A DNA stretch of 31,127 bases from IMG/VR virus record IMGVR_UViG_3300040808_002645, positions 1-31,127 of that record; one strand, 5' to 3'. The DNA comes from a virus. The notes under the pieces were generated by a model that did no database searches, was not told the DNA's origin, and was given only the letters and a program-made list of their open reading frames with translations. Below, piece after piece: positions 20,743 through 30,036 of the stretch; the stretch's first letter is position 1, and every line of letters starts with the position of its first letter. The position numbers and the translations under genes are program-made.

Positions 20743-23321
20743 GGGTAGCCCGCTGAAGTCTCGACCCACATCAGGTCATTGATGGTGCCGCTCGTCTGTG
20801 CTGTCCACGTGATGCCGTCAGTACTAGTCAGCACCACGCCGCCGTCGCCGACCACGAGCCACGTCGAGCCGTTCCAGGCCACGCCATTGAGGGCCGTCGC
20901 AACGCCGCTGCTGCGGCTTGCCCAGGTCGCCCCGTCATCTGTCGAGTGCAAGATCGTGCCCGAGGCGCCGACGATGACGACAGCGCCCGACGCATCCGAT
21001 GCGACTGCGAATAGGTGCACGCTCACGCCGCTCGTTGCTGCGGACCACGAGCCCGCGCGGGCATTGGCTGGCGTTGCATACGCGATCTTGCCGCTGCGTC
21101 TGCTGGCGACGATGTGCGTACCTGACCAGGCCATATCCGAGACGCGCTGCGTACCGGCCGGGTCTGCGCTCGTGTAGCTGCCCGTTCCGCTGCTGCTGTA
21201 CCAGACCTTGCCGGAGTTGCCGCCCACGTACCAATAGCCATCATGGTAGAGCGCCGCGTATAGGGCCGTGCTGCCGAAGCTGGATACGGTTGTCCACGTC
21301 GTTGTATCAGTGCTGTAGTCCAGCCGCCCAGACTGCCCGACGACCACCCAAAGCGCCCCGCCCGACTCGCTCGAGGGCCGGTAACCGACGCCTTCACGGT
21401 TCACCGTCCCGCCTATCGTGACGTCCGTCACCGTCGAGCCATCTTGCGAGATGACGCTCGCAGCGCCCGCCTGCCCAGCCGCTAGGAACTGCCCGCCGTC
21501 TTCGTCGTATGCCGTGCCATTCAGCACGCCTTCGGAGGGCAGCCCCGACACGGCCGCCCAGGTTACGCCGGCATCGGTGCTCGTGCGGGCTGCGCTTTGG
21601 GAGCTCCCATTGTCGCCCGCTGCGAGAATATAGATCGTGCTCACCACGACAGGCGGCACCACGTAGTCAGGCACCCTCGACTCAAGCAGCGTCACGCCAA
21701 TGACCAGCCGAGCCGGGCTGCGTGAAACCAGCGTCACCATGCCGAGCCGATCCGTGATGCTGTACCGGTCATCTGTCAGCCGCACGACGTCGCCGATCTG
21801 CAGCTCACTATCTCCGCCGAGCCCGTGCACCTCGGGCGTTGCCAGATATTCCAGCGTCACAAGCTGCCGATGCAGTCGATGCGCAATGTGCCGGGCAATG
21901 TCGCCCGCCGTGGCATCGTCGTAGCACCACGCCGTCTCGACCCGATGTGGCCGATAGCCGTATTCGCTGCGAGAGTCGCCCAGGTAGTCAACGTCCAGCC
22001 CCGTGAGGTGCACATTGCGCCGGTATTGACGGTCGCGCACGTCGTAGCCGTATGCCACGGTCACATCGTTGACGACGCCGCCCGCGCTGCTGACGCTAGG
22101 AGCCCCCAGCCCCGCAAAAAGAGGGCCTTCTACGAGCCGCGCCGTAGCCTCTCTCCAGTCGCGCAGCGTGCCCGTATAGACCGGACGCACGCCCCGCGCC
22201 CCATCAACCAGCGTCACCGGCATGATCGGGAGCAGCGACATAGACAGCAGATCCCACGCGCTCGTCACTTGGTCCACCACGCCATCCACGCGCCACAACG
22301 GCAGCCGCGCCGACATGTCGGCGAACGCCGGAAAGTCAACCAACGCCCCAACCGTGTGCCCCATCAGCACCGCCAGCGCCCCGCCGATATCCGACGGCAG
22401 CCCGTGCGCGGTCTGCGAGTCGTGATAGCTCGCGTACCATTCCTTATCGGCCGAGTCAGGCATGTGCGCGTAGTGCGACAGCGTATCGACATCAACACCC
22501 GTGTAAATCTTGCCGGCCTGGTCAGCGAAGGTCGCCTGTGTGATCTCGCTGTCATAGAGCGCATCGGGATCGCTGTTGCTCGGGCCGAAGAACTGGCATG
22601 TGCCAAGCTGCGCCACGTGCCCCGCAATCATTACCCGCTCTTCGACGTCATCGACCATGGACGCGAGGATCGCCCGAATGCCTGCATTGCACCGGCCGGG
22701 CTTGCCGAAGATCAGCGGATACGTGCGCCCTTCGGTGAGGGCATCGAAGTCTTCAAAGCTCGCCCGCGTGATTGCGTGCTCGAGGCGGGCTTTCGCTTTC
22801 GCCAGCGCGCCCGATTCCGCACGGTCGCCGATGACCCCGTATCTATTGCCCCAGGTGCCCCACATGCCTCGCAGCTCGGCAATGAGTGTCGTCGCCGCGA
22901 TGATCTCGCGTGTGCGGTCGGCCACGCTGCCCCGCAGTTCTTGCGTGCGCTCTACATTGATGCGCGACACGATGAGCTCGCTTGCGGTGCTCGGGATCTG
23001 CGAGCTGCTGTGCACCTTGGCATTGCCGACAACGAAGATCGTCACCTCGCCATCCCGGCCGGGCTGGATGTCTTGCACCGGGTAGCCGCGTATGGTTTGC
23101 CCGTCTTCGTCTTCGATGACGACGCCCGCCTGATTGGGGCGCCAGCCGTCCCGATACATATAGGCTGCGGCATCGTATGGCAGGATCGCCGCAATCTGCA
23201 GCCGTTGCGGGGCGTAGCCGCCCTCTTTAGACGCGAGGTCGATCCGCTCTTCTATCGTGACGTCGATGCCCGACACGCGCACGAGACGGTCGCCCCACTG
23301 GATGAGTGCTGACCAGCTCAT
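20739..23321 (-). CDS. Tail tip/fibre protein with C-terminal beta-propeller
   Basis: The product has 860 residues. Residues 1-550 look like a tail hub or tip protein: an N-terminal beta domain (IQWGDRLVRVSGIDVTIEERIDL), a long mixed central part, and a J/hub-like end (DIARHIAHRLHRQLVTLEYLATPE, then LGGDSELQIGDVVRL). Residues 561-860 are a beta-propeller of short repeats. Each has a STDxxxTW-like turn (581, 670, 793 and 833) resembling sialidase Asp-boxes, alternating with hydrophobic WxVVG-type strands. Propellers of this type bind sugars or proteins, so the C-terminus is the likely receptor-binding part. Host range would then depend on this region. The gene is intact and coupled to both neighbours. 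Confidence 0.75.
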   Translation of the reverse strand: MSWSALIQWGDRLVRVSGIDVTIEERIDLASKEGGYAPQRLQIAAILPYDAAAYMYRDGWRPNQAGVVIEDEDGQTIRGYPVQDIQPGRDGEVTIFVVGNAKVHSSSQIPSTASELIVSRINVERTQELRGSVADRTREIIAATTLIAELRGMWGTWGNRYGVIGDRAESGALAKAKARLEHAITRASFEDFDALTEGRTYPLIFGKPGRCNAGIRAILASMVDDVEERVMIAGHVAQLGTCQFFGPSNSDPDALYDSEITQATFADQAGKIYTGVDVDTLSHYAHMPDSADKEWYASYHDSQTAHGLPSDIGGALAVLMGHTVGALVDFPAFADMSARLPLWRVDGVVDQVTSAWDLLSMSLLPIMPVTLVDGARGVRPVYTGTLRDWREATARLVEGPLFAGLGAPSVSSAGGVVNDVTVAYGYDVRDRQYRRNVHLTGLDVDYLGDSRSEYGYRPHRVETAWCYDDATAGDIARHIAHRLHRQLVTLEYLATPEVHGLGGDSELQIGDVVRLTDDRYSITDRLGMVTLVSRSPARLVIGVTLLESRVPDYVVPPVVVSTIYILAAGDNGSSQSAARTSTDAGVTWAAVSGLPSEGVLNGTAYDEDGGQFLAAGQAGAASVISQDGSTVTDVTIGGTVNREGVGYRPSSESGGALWVVVGQSGRLDYSTDTTTWTTVSSFGSTALYAALYHDGYWYVGGNSGKVWYSSSGTGSYTSADPAGTQRVSDMAWSGTHIVASRRSGKIAYATPANARAGSWSAATSGVSVHLFAVASDASGAVVIVGASGTILHSTDDGATWASRSSGVATALNGVAWNGSTWLVVGDGGVVLTSTDGITWTAQTSGTINDLMWVETSAGYP

Positions 23322-26300
23322 AGGGACTTAATCCGCACGGTTCCGCCCCGGATGACTTCGGTATATTGCTCGTCACCGTGCCCGGCGTGCTGGGTGCGCC
23401 ACTCGCCCTCGATGGTGCCGACGACCGAGCCCATGCACCGATGTCGCAATATGTGTTCGGCCGTGCCCGAGCCGTTGGTATCGCGGTCATACTGCGCCAC
23501 ATACAGCACGGGCGCGCCGCTCGATGCGTGCCGCTCTACCAGAGCCCGCATGGTGCTCATCGTCTCGCCCTCGGCTGCATCTTGGTAAGCGCTGGTACCG
23601 ACGCCAAACCAGTCCGCCGTCGCTGCGTCAATGTACCAGTCGTGCATATTTCGCGGTGCTGCTTCCCAGTGCAGCTCGACTGTCTCTTCGGCCGGCCCTA
23701 GCTTGTGCGTGCGTCGCGTGCCGTCAGCCGCTTCGGCGGTGACTGCTCGAGGTCGATGCACTCTGACGGTATCCTTGCCGTGCTGCCACGGCACCGGCCA
23801 CGCCGGCCCCACGAGGTGCGCTTGCTCAAAATAGCCCTCGGGCGGGGCGTTACCGCCGCCGCTGGTTGTCTGCAGCTTGAGCCGGTAGCCCCGTTTTGCT
23901 GCTTGCGTGTCGGGCAGCAAATGCACCGAGCGCGGGAACACGATCCGCCACGTGCCCGAGGCGCCCTCTGTCCCGTCGATGCCCTCGACTTCGATGCGTG
24001 CGACCGTGCCATTCTGCGCCGTCGGCAGCGTGATAGCCCCGGCCGTATTTGCTACGATCTTCCGCACGTCGCCCGAGCCCATGTCCACATATCCACCGAC
24101 GAGCTCGTCACGGTCTACGTACTGCACGAGCGTCGCTGCGCTGTTGGTGCAGTACACGATCTGTCCTTCACGGACGCCCGCGATCTCAATGTGCCGCGTG
24201 AGCGTGATGTCGCTCTCCCACGCGCTGCCGTCGTGCCACGCAAAAGCGACGCTCGGCGCGTTCCCCTCGATGTAAACGGCCCAAGTTGCCGAGATGCGCG
24301 AGCTGTTCTCGTCGCCGAAGCGATACGCCAGAATCATGCCGTCTGTGGTCGTCGAGCTCCTCCACCGCGTGCGCGGACTCGGGTAGACGGCATCACACGC
24401 AGCTCGGGCGACAGCATAGGGCGACGTCGGCGACACCGACCAGGCATCGCCCAGATGCGCCGGCCCCGCCGAGCCCGCAAGATACACGGCATCTGCGATG
24501 TACTGCGGAAGAGGGCCGACCGGCAAGCCAATGGGCTTTTCGCGCGTCGAGCCGCCGCCCGGCGTGAGCCCGACGCCGAGCGCCGTGTGTGGCTGCGCTG
24601 CAAGGGACTCGTAGACATTGACGCCTAGATACGCAACGCGGGCCGTCGTGCTGCTCTGTAGCTGCATCGAGGCTTGCTGACGGTTGACCACGGCTGTGAC
24701 CTTGGTCGCCGTCGTGCCGGCTAAGCGCGTCCACGCTCGTGCATCGGCATCGCCCGCCGTGCGGTAGTACACCACGAAGTCGCCCGCGACGATGTTCGCC
24801 ACGATCTGCACGTGGTCGGTAACCGCCACATCTGCAACCTTCGTGCCGCTAAGACCGCCGTTCCAGACCTCGAGCGCCGTTGTGTCGTGCTTGATGGTCA
24901 CAAGAGCGTCTTGCGTGTCAATGCTACACCGCAGGTCATAGTAAGCCGTGCCCGCCGTGACTTGTGCCGACACGCCCAGCGCGACCGACGCAGCCGCCAG
25001 CGATACCGCCGCCGTCTTTTCGTACCGATAAATCGCGGTCGAAGGCGTCGTGATAGACGTCGTGCCGTCGTTGTTTCCCGTCTTCGTCGGGCTGCCCGTG
25101 CCGCTCACCAGTGTCTCTGTATAGACGTCGCTCGGGTCGTTGACGCTGACCCATAGATGCGACCACGAGACACGCTCTAGCCGATTCCGACGCTCCCGAC
25201 GGTATGGCATCACGAGATCCGCAAAACCGCCGAGGTAAACCATCAGATACGAGTTGCCGATGCCCGTCACATCGACACGCCGAGCAATGAGCCCGACGCG
25301 CCCGCGATGCCATACTGCGCACCATGGGGCATCGCCGCTCGTCGTCGCGTTCTGACTCTTCAGCGTCGTCGCGTAGACTGTCCGCGCGCCCTGGTCGATG
25401 CCGCTCGCCGTCGTGATGTCTTGCCAGCTATCGCCGCTGCCGCCGTCGCTGCTGTAGTAGGCATAGAGCCAGCGGTCGGTGTGCGCGTTGTGCACGTAAA
25501 GCCAGAGATGCCCGTCGTCGCTCGTGACCATCCTTGTCGGCCCGACCGTGCCGCCGTTCAGCGTCGCCACCTCCACAGCCGTCACATCTGCGAAGCTGTC
25601 CGACGCCGAGCCGATGCGCCTCACCTTGACCGGTGCCGTCGATCCGTCGCCCTCGCCCGTCGAAAGCACAAACGAGCCCTGACACACGATGAGGTCGCTT
25701 GTGCAGTTCTGCACGCCCGTGATGCTGCCAATCAGCGTAAACGTATACCCGCCGTCGTTGCTCGCGTACTGATAGACGGTCGTCTCGTGCTGCACCACAA
25801 GGCACACTTGCCCGGCGTGCTCGGCGACGCTGATTGCAAAAGCATCATCTGCAGCCGTCTCGATGCCGGCCGGCAAACACTCGGTATTTGCCGCTGTCAG
25901 CCCGGCCGGGTCTTCGGTGAAGTCGAGGTCATTCTGTACCGACCGCACGACCGCGACCTGTGCCACGGCTACACCCTGCACCTCTGTATGTGTGACGGTA
26001 TAGAGCAGCACCGTGCCCGCAGCGTCACGCCGCACGAGAGGCGCTGCCGATAGCCCCTCACACCCGGCATACGTCGGCACATCGCCACCGCTGCCGCCGT
26101 AAACTGCCGTCGGTGAGCTCCAGACGCCCGCCGTGCTGCGGACCGCGTAGTAGTAGTTCGGCGGCGTCGAGCCCGTGAAGGCTGGCGCGTATTGAGTCCA
26201 GCTCACGAGGATGCGCTGGTCATCCAGCACAACCGCCCGAGGATTGGCCAGCCGATCCGAGGTTGCCGTGTCGGTCGTGTAGTAGACGCTTTCCACGTGC

Positions 26301-26593
26301 GTCGGGATCGTGGGCTGGTCGTATCCGAATACGTGCGTGTCAGTGCTCTTCTTCCAGCCTACCTCAAAGCGCGTACCAGCGGCCCCAGCGCGTAGCGTCT
26401 GCAGCTCGATTGTATCCGCACCCTCTTGGTCGCCCGACGCCACAAGACGCACGAGAGAGCCTACAGAGGGCACGACACGGCCGGGCACGGTGTCGGCCGT
26501 GTCTGCAGTCGTCTCGGCATCCCAAACAGTCGCCCGCGTGTCATGGGCTACGATGAGCTGCCCGTGCTCGTCGGTGCTGCGTATCTCACTCAT
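23318..26593 (-). CDS. Large tail protein with sialidase-like propeller
   Basis: The longest gene in the genome: 1,091 residues. Residues about 100-470 have repeat strands with YASNDGGYTFTLIGSI and YYSSDGGSGDSWQDIT, matching the Asp-box turn of sialidase-like propellers, with blades reading VRSTAGVWSS and ITWTQY-type strands. The middle (500-720) is beta-rich, and the C-terminal third (about 720-1091) contains further beta domains and a Trp-rich end (NMHDWYIDAATADWFGVG). It directly follows the tape measure gene and precedes the hub/fibre gene, a place usually taken by the distal tail and tail-tip proteins. No catalytic sialidase Arg triad can be confirmed by eye, so binding is more likely than cleavage. 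Confidence 0.65.
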   Translation of the reverse strand: MSEIRSTDEHGQLIVAHDTRATVWDAETTADTADTVPGRVVPSVGSLVRLVASGDQEGADTIELQTLRAGAAGTRFEVGWKKSTDTHVFGYDQPTIPTHVESVYYTTDTATSDRLANPRAVVLDDQRILVSWTQYAPAFTGSTPPNYYYAVRSTAGVWSSPTAVYGGSGGDVPTYAGCEGLSAAPLVRRDAAGTVLLYTVTHTEVQGVAVAQVAVVRSVQNDLDFTEDPAGLTAANTECLPAGIETAADDAFAISVAEHAGQVCLVVQHETTVYQYASNDGGYTFTLIGSITGVQNCTSDLIVCQGSFVLSTGEGDGSTAPVKVRRIGSASDSFADVTAVEVATLNGGTVGPTRMVTSDDGHLWLYVHNAHTDRWLYAYYSSDGGSGDSWQDITTASGIDQGARTVYATTLKSQNATTSGDAPWCAVWHRGRVGLIARRVDVTGIGNSYLMVYLGGFADLVMPYRRERRNRLERVSWSHLWVSVNDPSDVYTETLVSGTGSPTKTGNNDGTTSITTPSTAIYRYEKTAAVSLAAASVALGVSAQVTAGTAYYDLRCSIDTQDALVTIKHDTTALEVWNGGLSGTKVADVAVTDHVQIVANIVAGDFVVYYRTAGDADARAWTRLAGTTATKVTAVVNRQQASMQLQSSTTARVAYLGVNVYESLAAQPHTALGVGLTPGGGSTREKPIGLPVGPLPQYIADAVYLAGSAGPAHLGDAWSVSPTSPYAVARAACDAVYPSPRTRWRSSTTTDGMILAYRFGDENSSRISATWAVYIEGNAPSVAFAWHDGSAWESDITLTRHIEIAGVREGQIVYCTNSAATLVQYVDRDELVGGYVDMGSGDVRKIVANTAGAITLPTAQNGTVARIEVEGIDGTEGASGTWRIVFPRSVHLLPDTQAAKRGYRLKLQTTSGGGNAPPEGYFEQAHLVGPAWPVPWQHGKDTVRVHRPRAVTAEAADGTRRTHKLGPAEETVELHWEAAPRNMHDWYIDAATADWFGVGTSAYQDAAEGETMSTMRALVERHASSGAPVLYVAQYDRDTNGSGTAEHILRHRCMGSVVGTIEGEWRTQHAGHGDEQYTEVIRGGTVRIKSL

Positions 26594-28278
26594 GTGCGCC
26601 CCAAAGGTATACCGATTCGACCGCGCTCACGTGCCCCGAGCGCCCGCGACAATGGTAGCACGATGCGTTCGTCGGTGAGGTCGATCACGGCTTGCACAAT
26701 CATCGGCCGGTCATCCTCGAGCCTAGACCGCACGCCGTCGGCCCCGCCGCTCCGACTCACAAGGTCAGGCGGGATTACCACCTCGGGCGCGACCGTCATC
26801 ACGCCGCCGGTCATCCGCTCGTCCGTCAGCATACCCGACGACGCGCCGAAGCGGCCGGTATGAAACTGCGGCAGGGGCTGCGATACCGTGGCGATGAGCC
26901 CCGCGAACGCCGACGCAACAGCCGCCGCCAGCGCAGCACCGGCCACAGGTCCACCTTGGGCGAAGCTCTGCGAGATGGCTTGTGCCAGGTTGATTCCGAC
27001 TTGGAAGATTGCAAGCGCCCGCTGCGCCGCTGCCATATTCCGCGCGGCTTTTTTGCCCTGCTCTGTCGATGTGTCGAACATCTGCGCCACGCTCGCCAAG
27101 CTGGACTCGATGTCGCCGACGATGCTTACGACCGCTTCGGCCGTCGCCTGCATCACCTGGGCTTGTGCATCTCGCATCGCTTGCTGCTGCGCTTCGTAGG
27201 CCGCCGTGATGTCTTCGATCTGCTTCTTTAGGCGTGCGTTCTGGCGCTCGTTCTCTTCGGCCTGCTTGCGCCGCTCTTCAGCATCGAACGCCGCGATAGC
27301 TGCATCCCGCTGCGTCTGGTACAGCTCGATCAGCTCTTGCGCTTGACCTGCGAGCTGTGGGTGCTGCTCCATCAGGGCGAAGACTTGATCAATCTGCTGC
27401 TGATACTGCAGCGCGATGCGCTCGCGTGCATCGGCCTCTTGGAGCAATGCCCCGTCAATGAGCTGCTGTAGCTGCTTTTGAGCGTCGCCGACGCGATTGA
27501 TCGCCGTGATGCGCCGGTCTGCTCTGGACTCGTGGTTGGCTGTCGCCTGGTCTTCAGCCTCTTCGGTCTGCTCGCGGGCTCGGTCTTGCTCTTGTTTGAT
27601 CTCCCGAGCTCGCCGGTTGAATCGCGCTGCAGCTTGGTGCATGCCCTCGAATCCGCCCGACACGAAGCCCTGCACCGCCACGATGCCCCGAGACAGGTCC
27701 TCGATGACCGGGGCGACGTTGGCCGCGACGATGACCGCGAGCGAACCAAAAGACTCTTTCAGCGTCGCGACCGCTGCCGATGCCTCCCGCAGCCCCTCAA
27801 CCTGCTCGTCGGTAATCGTGCCGTCTTGCTGCAGTTGTGCAATCTGGTCTTCGTAGGCTTCTAGGTTGCCGATGACATCGAGCACCGCGCCCGAGAGCTT
27901 CGCCAGCCCGGCCACGACCGCGACCGCACCGGCCGCCATCGCTACCTGCTTCCCGCTGAATCCCTCGAGGGCTGTTCCGAGGTCATCTGCGCCGCCCGTC
28001 ACGTCGCCGAGTACATCGCCCAGCGGCCCCAGGGCCGCCCGCATGCGCTCTAGCAGCTCGGCCGTTTTGCCGAACTTGGCCACGCCCGATGCCGCTTCGG
28101 CCGCTTTGGTGCTCGCACGCTCGGCCGCCGCCGCTGCCCGCTTCTCTGCGCGTTCAAGCCGTTCCTGTAGCTTGAGGGCCGCTTTCGCTGCGCTCTTGTC
28201 GGTCATGCCCGGAATCTTCGCGAGCTCCGCCTGGTACCGGGCTACGTCGGCGGTCACTTCGATGGTTGCGCGTGCCAT
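26590..28278 (-). CDS. Tape measure protein
   Basis: The product has 562 residues and is almost entirely helical. A coiled coil (28-66) is followed by hydrophobic, Gly-rich segments (about 110-140, AMAAGAVAVVAGLAKLSGAV), a long charged coiled-coil middle (about 215-370, many Gln/Glu/Arg heptads), and a hydrophobic part near the end (ALAIFQVGINLAQAISQSF, then AGAALAAAVASAFAGLIATV) that could insert in the host membrane during DNA injection. Tape measure length sets tail length, so this phage should have a short-to-medium siphovirus tail. It is downstream of the tail assembly chaperone and gp10-like genes. Confidence 0.85.
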   Translation of the reverse strand: MARATIEVTADVARYQAELAKIPGMTDKSAAKAALKLQERLERAEKRAAAAAERASTKAAEAASGVAKFGKTAELLERMRAALGPLGDVLGDVTGGADDLGTALEGFSGKQVAMAAGAVAVVAGLAKLSGAVLDVIGNLEAYEDQIAQLQQDGTITDEQVEGLREASAAVATLKESFGSLAVIVAANVAPVIEDLSRGIVAVQGFVSGGFEGMHQAAARFNRRAREIKQEQDRAREQTEEAEDQATANHESRADRRITAINRVGDAQKQLQQLIDGALLQEADARERIALQYQQQIDQVFALMEQHPQLAGQAQELIELYQTQRDAAIAAFDAEERRKQAEENERQNARLKKQIEDITAAYEAQQQAMRDAQAQVMQATAEAVVSIVGDIESSLASVAQMFDTSTEQGKKAARNMAAAQRALAIFQVGINLAQAISQSFAQGGPVAGAALAAAVASAFAGLIATVSQPLPQFHTGRFGASSGMLTDERMTGGVMTVAPEVVIPPDLVSRSGGADGVRSRLEDDRPMIVQAVIDLTDERIVLPLSRALGARERGRIGIPLGRT

Positions 28279-28922
28279 TACTTCACCTCAAAGCGACGTT
28301 CGATCTCTTCGGCTATCCTATCCGGCGCCCGCGTCATGGGCTTACGAACCAGCGTCAACCAAGCGTATTGTCCGCGCTTTAGACGCCGCTCGTCGGCGGT
28401 CAGCCGTTGCCCCTGGAAAATATAAAAGATGTAGGGCGCATCGTTCTCCATCGCGACCGTCACCGATGACGTGCCGCCCGTAACCGCCACCAAAATCGCG
28501 TCACGACTGCGCCCGGTACGCACCGGCCAGCCGTCAATGGCCCGCTGTGCTATCGGCACCGTCACACTTTCGAGCGCATCCGCGACCGGTTTTGCCGTTG
28601 CCCGTAGCAGCTCAATGACAGCCGCCGACAGGTCAGCCTTGGCCGTGATGAGCTGCCCGCGTGCTTGTCGTCGTGCCTTCGCTTTGCTGACGGCCGCCGC
28701 GCTCGGCTCTTGTGCCTCTGCTGCTTGTAGCTGCTCGCGTGCTTTACGCAGGGCTGCCATCGCCCGCGCTTTGCTCGCTTGCGCTGCCGAAGATCCCATC
28801 GTGTCAATGCGCTGCACCGTCGATAGCTGACGGTCCACCCGCTCCGATGCTGTCTCGCGCTCCCATCCTCGGTTGTACGCGTTCTGCGCCCGCTGCGCTT
28901 GCGTCTGGAAGAAGTCCGGCAT
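28278..28922 (-). CDS. gp10-like tail completion/minor tail protein
   Basis: The product has 214 residues. The first 110 residues are helical and Ala/Arg/Gln-rich; the rest (IDGWPVRTGRSRDAILVAV, then DAPYIFYIFQG and KPMTRAPDRIAEEIERRF) has the look of the HK97 gp10-like family, in which P-x-(R/D)-TG-x-L/R motifs precede a strand and a YA/YI pair. These are head-tail joining or minor tail proteins. Here it lies between the chaperone and the tape measure, not beside the head-tail adaptor, which is unusual for the family. The helical extension is also not typical. The start ATG overlaps the upstream stop by one base. Confidence 0.6.
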   Translation of the reverse strand: MPDFFQTQAQRAQNAYNRGWERETASERVDRQLSTVQRIDTMGSSAAQASKARAMAALRKAREQLQAAEAQEPSAAAVSKAKARRQARGQLITAKADLSAAVIELLRATAKPVADALESVTVPIAQRAIDGWPVRTGRSRDAILVAVTGGTSSVTVAMENDAPYIFYIFQGQRLTADERRLKRGQYAWLTLVRKPMTRAPDRIAEEIERRFEVK

Positions 28923-29122
28923 CAGGCGCCCCGCTTCTTCGCGACGCGCCGAGCGTCGTGCACGAACTTCGCAAGCGGATTTGCGCCCGGCATCGCCTGG
29001 TCGGCCGGTTGCTGCTCAAGTCGATGCAGCCGCCGCACCTCGAGGGCCGCCCGCACGGCCGTGAGCTCGTCGCGTGACAGCCCATGCGCCCAGAACGGAT
29101 CGCGCCCGAGGTCGATGCTCAT
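28922..29122 (-). CDS. gpT-like part of the tail assembly chaperone, likely made by frameshifting
   Basis: A 66-codon frame after ATG 29122 (helical, basic end with VHDARRVAKKRG) has no ribosome site. In the same frame the sequence is open upstream to at least 29239, inside the chaperone gene, and is in the -1 frame relative to it. That is the classic gpG/gpGT arrangement, where a fraction of ribosomes slip back and make a fused protein needed for tape-measure folding. A T4 run (29164-29161) where TTT can re-pair after slipping is the best slip site seen. Confidence 0.6.
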   Translation of the reverse strand: MSIDLGRDPFWAHGLSRDELTAVRAALEVRRLHRLEQQPADQAMPGANPLAKFVHDARRVAKKRGA

Positions 29123-29127
29123 CAGGA

Positions 29128-29529
29128 TTAGCCCGGCATCGACAGCGCCGGGGCCTCGGTAAAATCCACGGTTTCGCGCACCTCGTCTTCGGTGCTCGGC
29201 AGGGCATCCACGGCGGCCGCAAACAGCCCCAGGGCACACTCCATCACGTCGCCAATCTTGACGCCGCGCCCGATGAGCACATCAACCACAGCGTCACCTT
29301 GGGTCACCTGACAGCCGCCGCACTCCCGCAGCGATGGCCACGACGCCCCAGGGCCTACCCAGCACGCCGCAAGATAGGACGCGCAGACAGACAACAGGCC
29401 GGGATCGGCGCCAGTGCCCGAGCCCGTGCCCTGCATCTTCGTAAGCAGCTGACTGTATCGGTATGTCGTGCCGTGAATAATGCGCCATGTGCGCAGGTCT
29501 TCGCCGAGCATGTGCTTGTGCTTTCGCAT
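29128..29529 (-). CDS. Tail assembly chaperone (gpG-like)
   Basis: The product has 133 residues from ATG 29529, after a GGGGGTAAACC ribosome site. It is acidic at the C-terminus (PSTEDEVRETVDFTEAP) and helical, as gpG proteins are. Position is diagnostic: after the major tail protein and before the tape measure, with a downstream overlapping -1 frame. The protein binds the tape measure and recruits major tail protein subunits during tail growth and is absent from the virion. The Cys content (CASYLAACW, and ECGGCQ) is unusual for the family. Confidence 0.65.
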   Translation of the reverse strand: MRKHKHMLGEDLRTWRIIHGTTYRYSQLLTKMQGTGSGTGADPGLLSVCASYLAACWVGPGASWPSLRECGGCQVTQGDAVVDVLIGRGVKIGDVMECALGLFAAAVDALPSTEDEVRETVDFTEAPALSMPG

Positions 29530-29551
29530 GGTTTACCCCCTATGGATTCAA

Positions 29552-30025
29552 TCAGACGAGCGTCGGAGCGCCGTAGCTAGTCCAGCTCACCGATCCGATG
29601 ATGACGTCGCCGCTCTCGTCAATGTCGCAAGACAGCGATGTGCGCGGAAAGGTGATAGAGCCCGTCGCCGTGCCGTCGGTATATTGAACGGTCATCGACC
29701 AGAGCTTTGGAGCATCGACAGTGACGAAGTTTTGATTGGTGCCGCCCGCGAGGTTGCCCGTGCTCAAGATCGCATCAAGCACGCGGTCGGCCGCAGCGTC
29801 GGTAAAGTCTTCGCGCGGCATGCTGAAGCTGAATGAGCCGGTCTGCTCTACCTCGTCGCCGTACTCGACAGACACGATAGCGCCGCGATGACGCACGACA
29901 ACGCGATCCCGGTTGCCCTCGATGATCGGGCTTGCCTTGAAGTCGCCGACGTCATCGAAGGTAAAGGTGGTCGCACCTTGACTGATAACGATTGAACCTT
30001 GCTTCTTTGACCAATACCCGGCCAT
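29552..30025 (-). CDS. Major tail protein
   Basis: The product has 157 residues from ATG 30025, with AGGAG eight bases upstream; the GTG three codons earlier overlaps this site less well. The sequence is beta-rich: ISQGATTFTFDDVGDF, RVVVRHRGAIVSVEYGDEVEQTGSFSFSMP, a helix with DAAADRVLDAILSTG, then VTVDAPKLWSMTVQYTDGTATGSITF and IGSVSWTSYGAPTLV. This order is that of the tail tube fold shared by siphovirus tube proteins. It is followed by the chaperone pair and tape measure. It stacks as hexameric rings around the DNA channel. Confidence 0.78.
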   Translation of the reverse strand: MAGYWSKKQGSIVISQGATTFTFDDVGDFKASPIIEGNRDRVVVRHRGAIVSVEYGDEVEQTGSFSFSMPREDFTDAAADRVLDAILSTGNLAGGTNQNFVTVDAPKLWSMTVQYTDGTATGSITFPRTSLSCDIDESGDVIIGSVSWTSYGAPTLV

Positions 30026-30036
30026 ATCGCACACTC

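Noticed and set aside
21825-23312. 495-codon open frame on the plus strand
   Set aside because: Lies wholly inside the tail tip gene on the other strand, which has clear repeats and coupling; the shadow product is arginine- and valine-rich without motifs.
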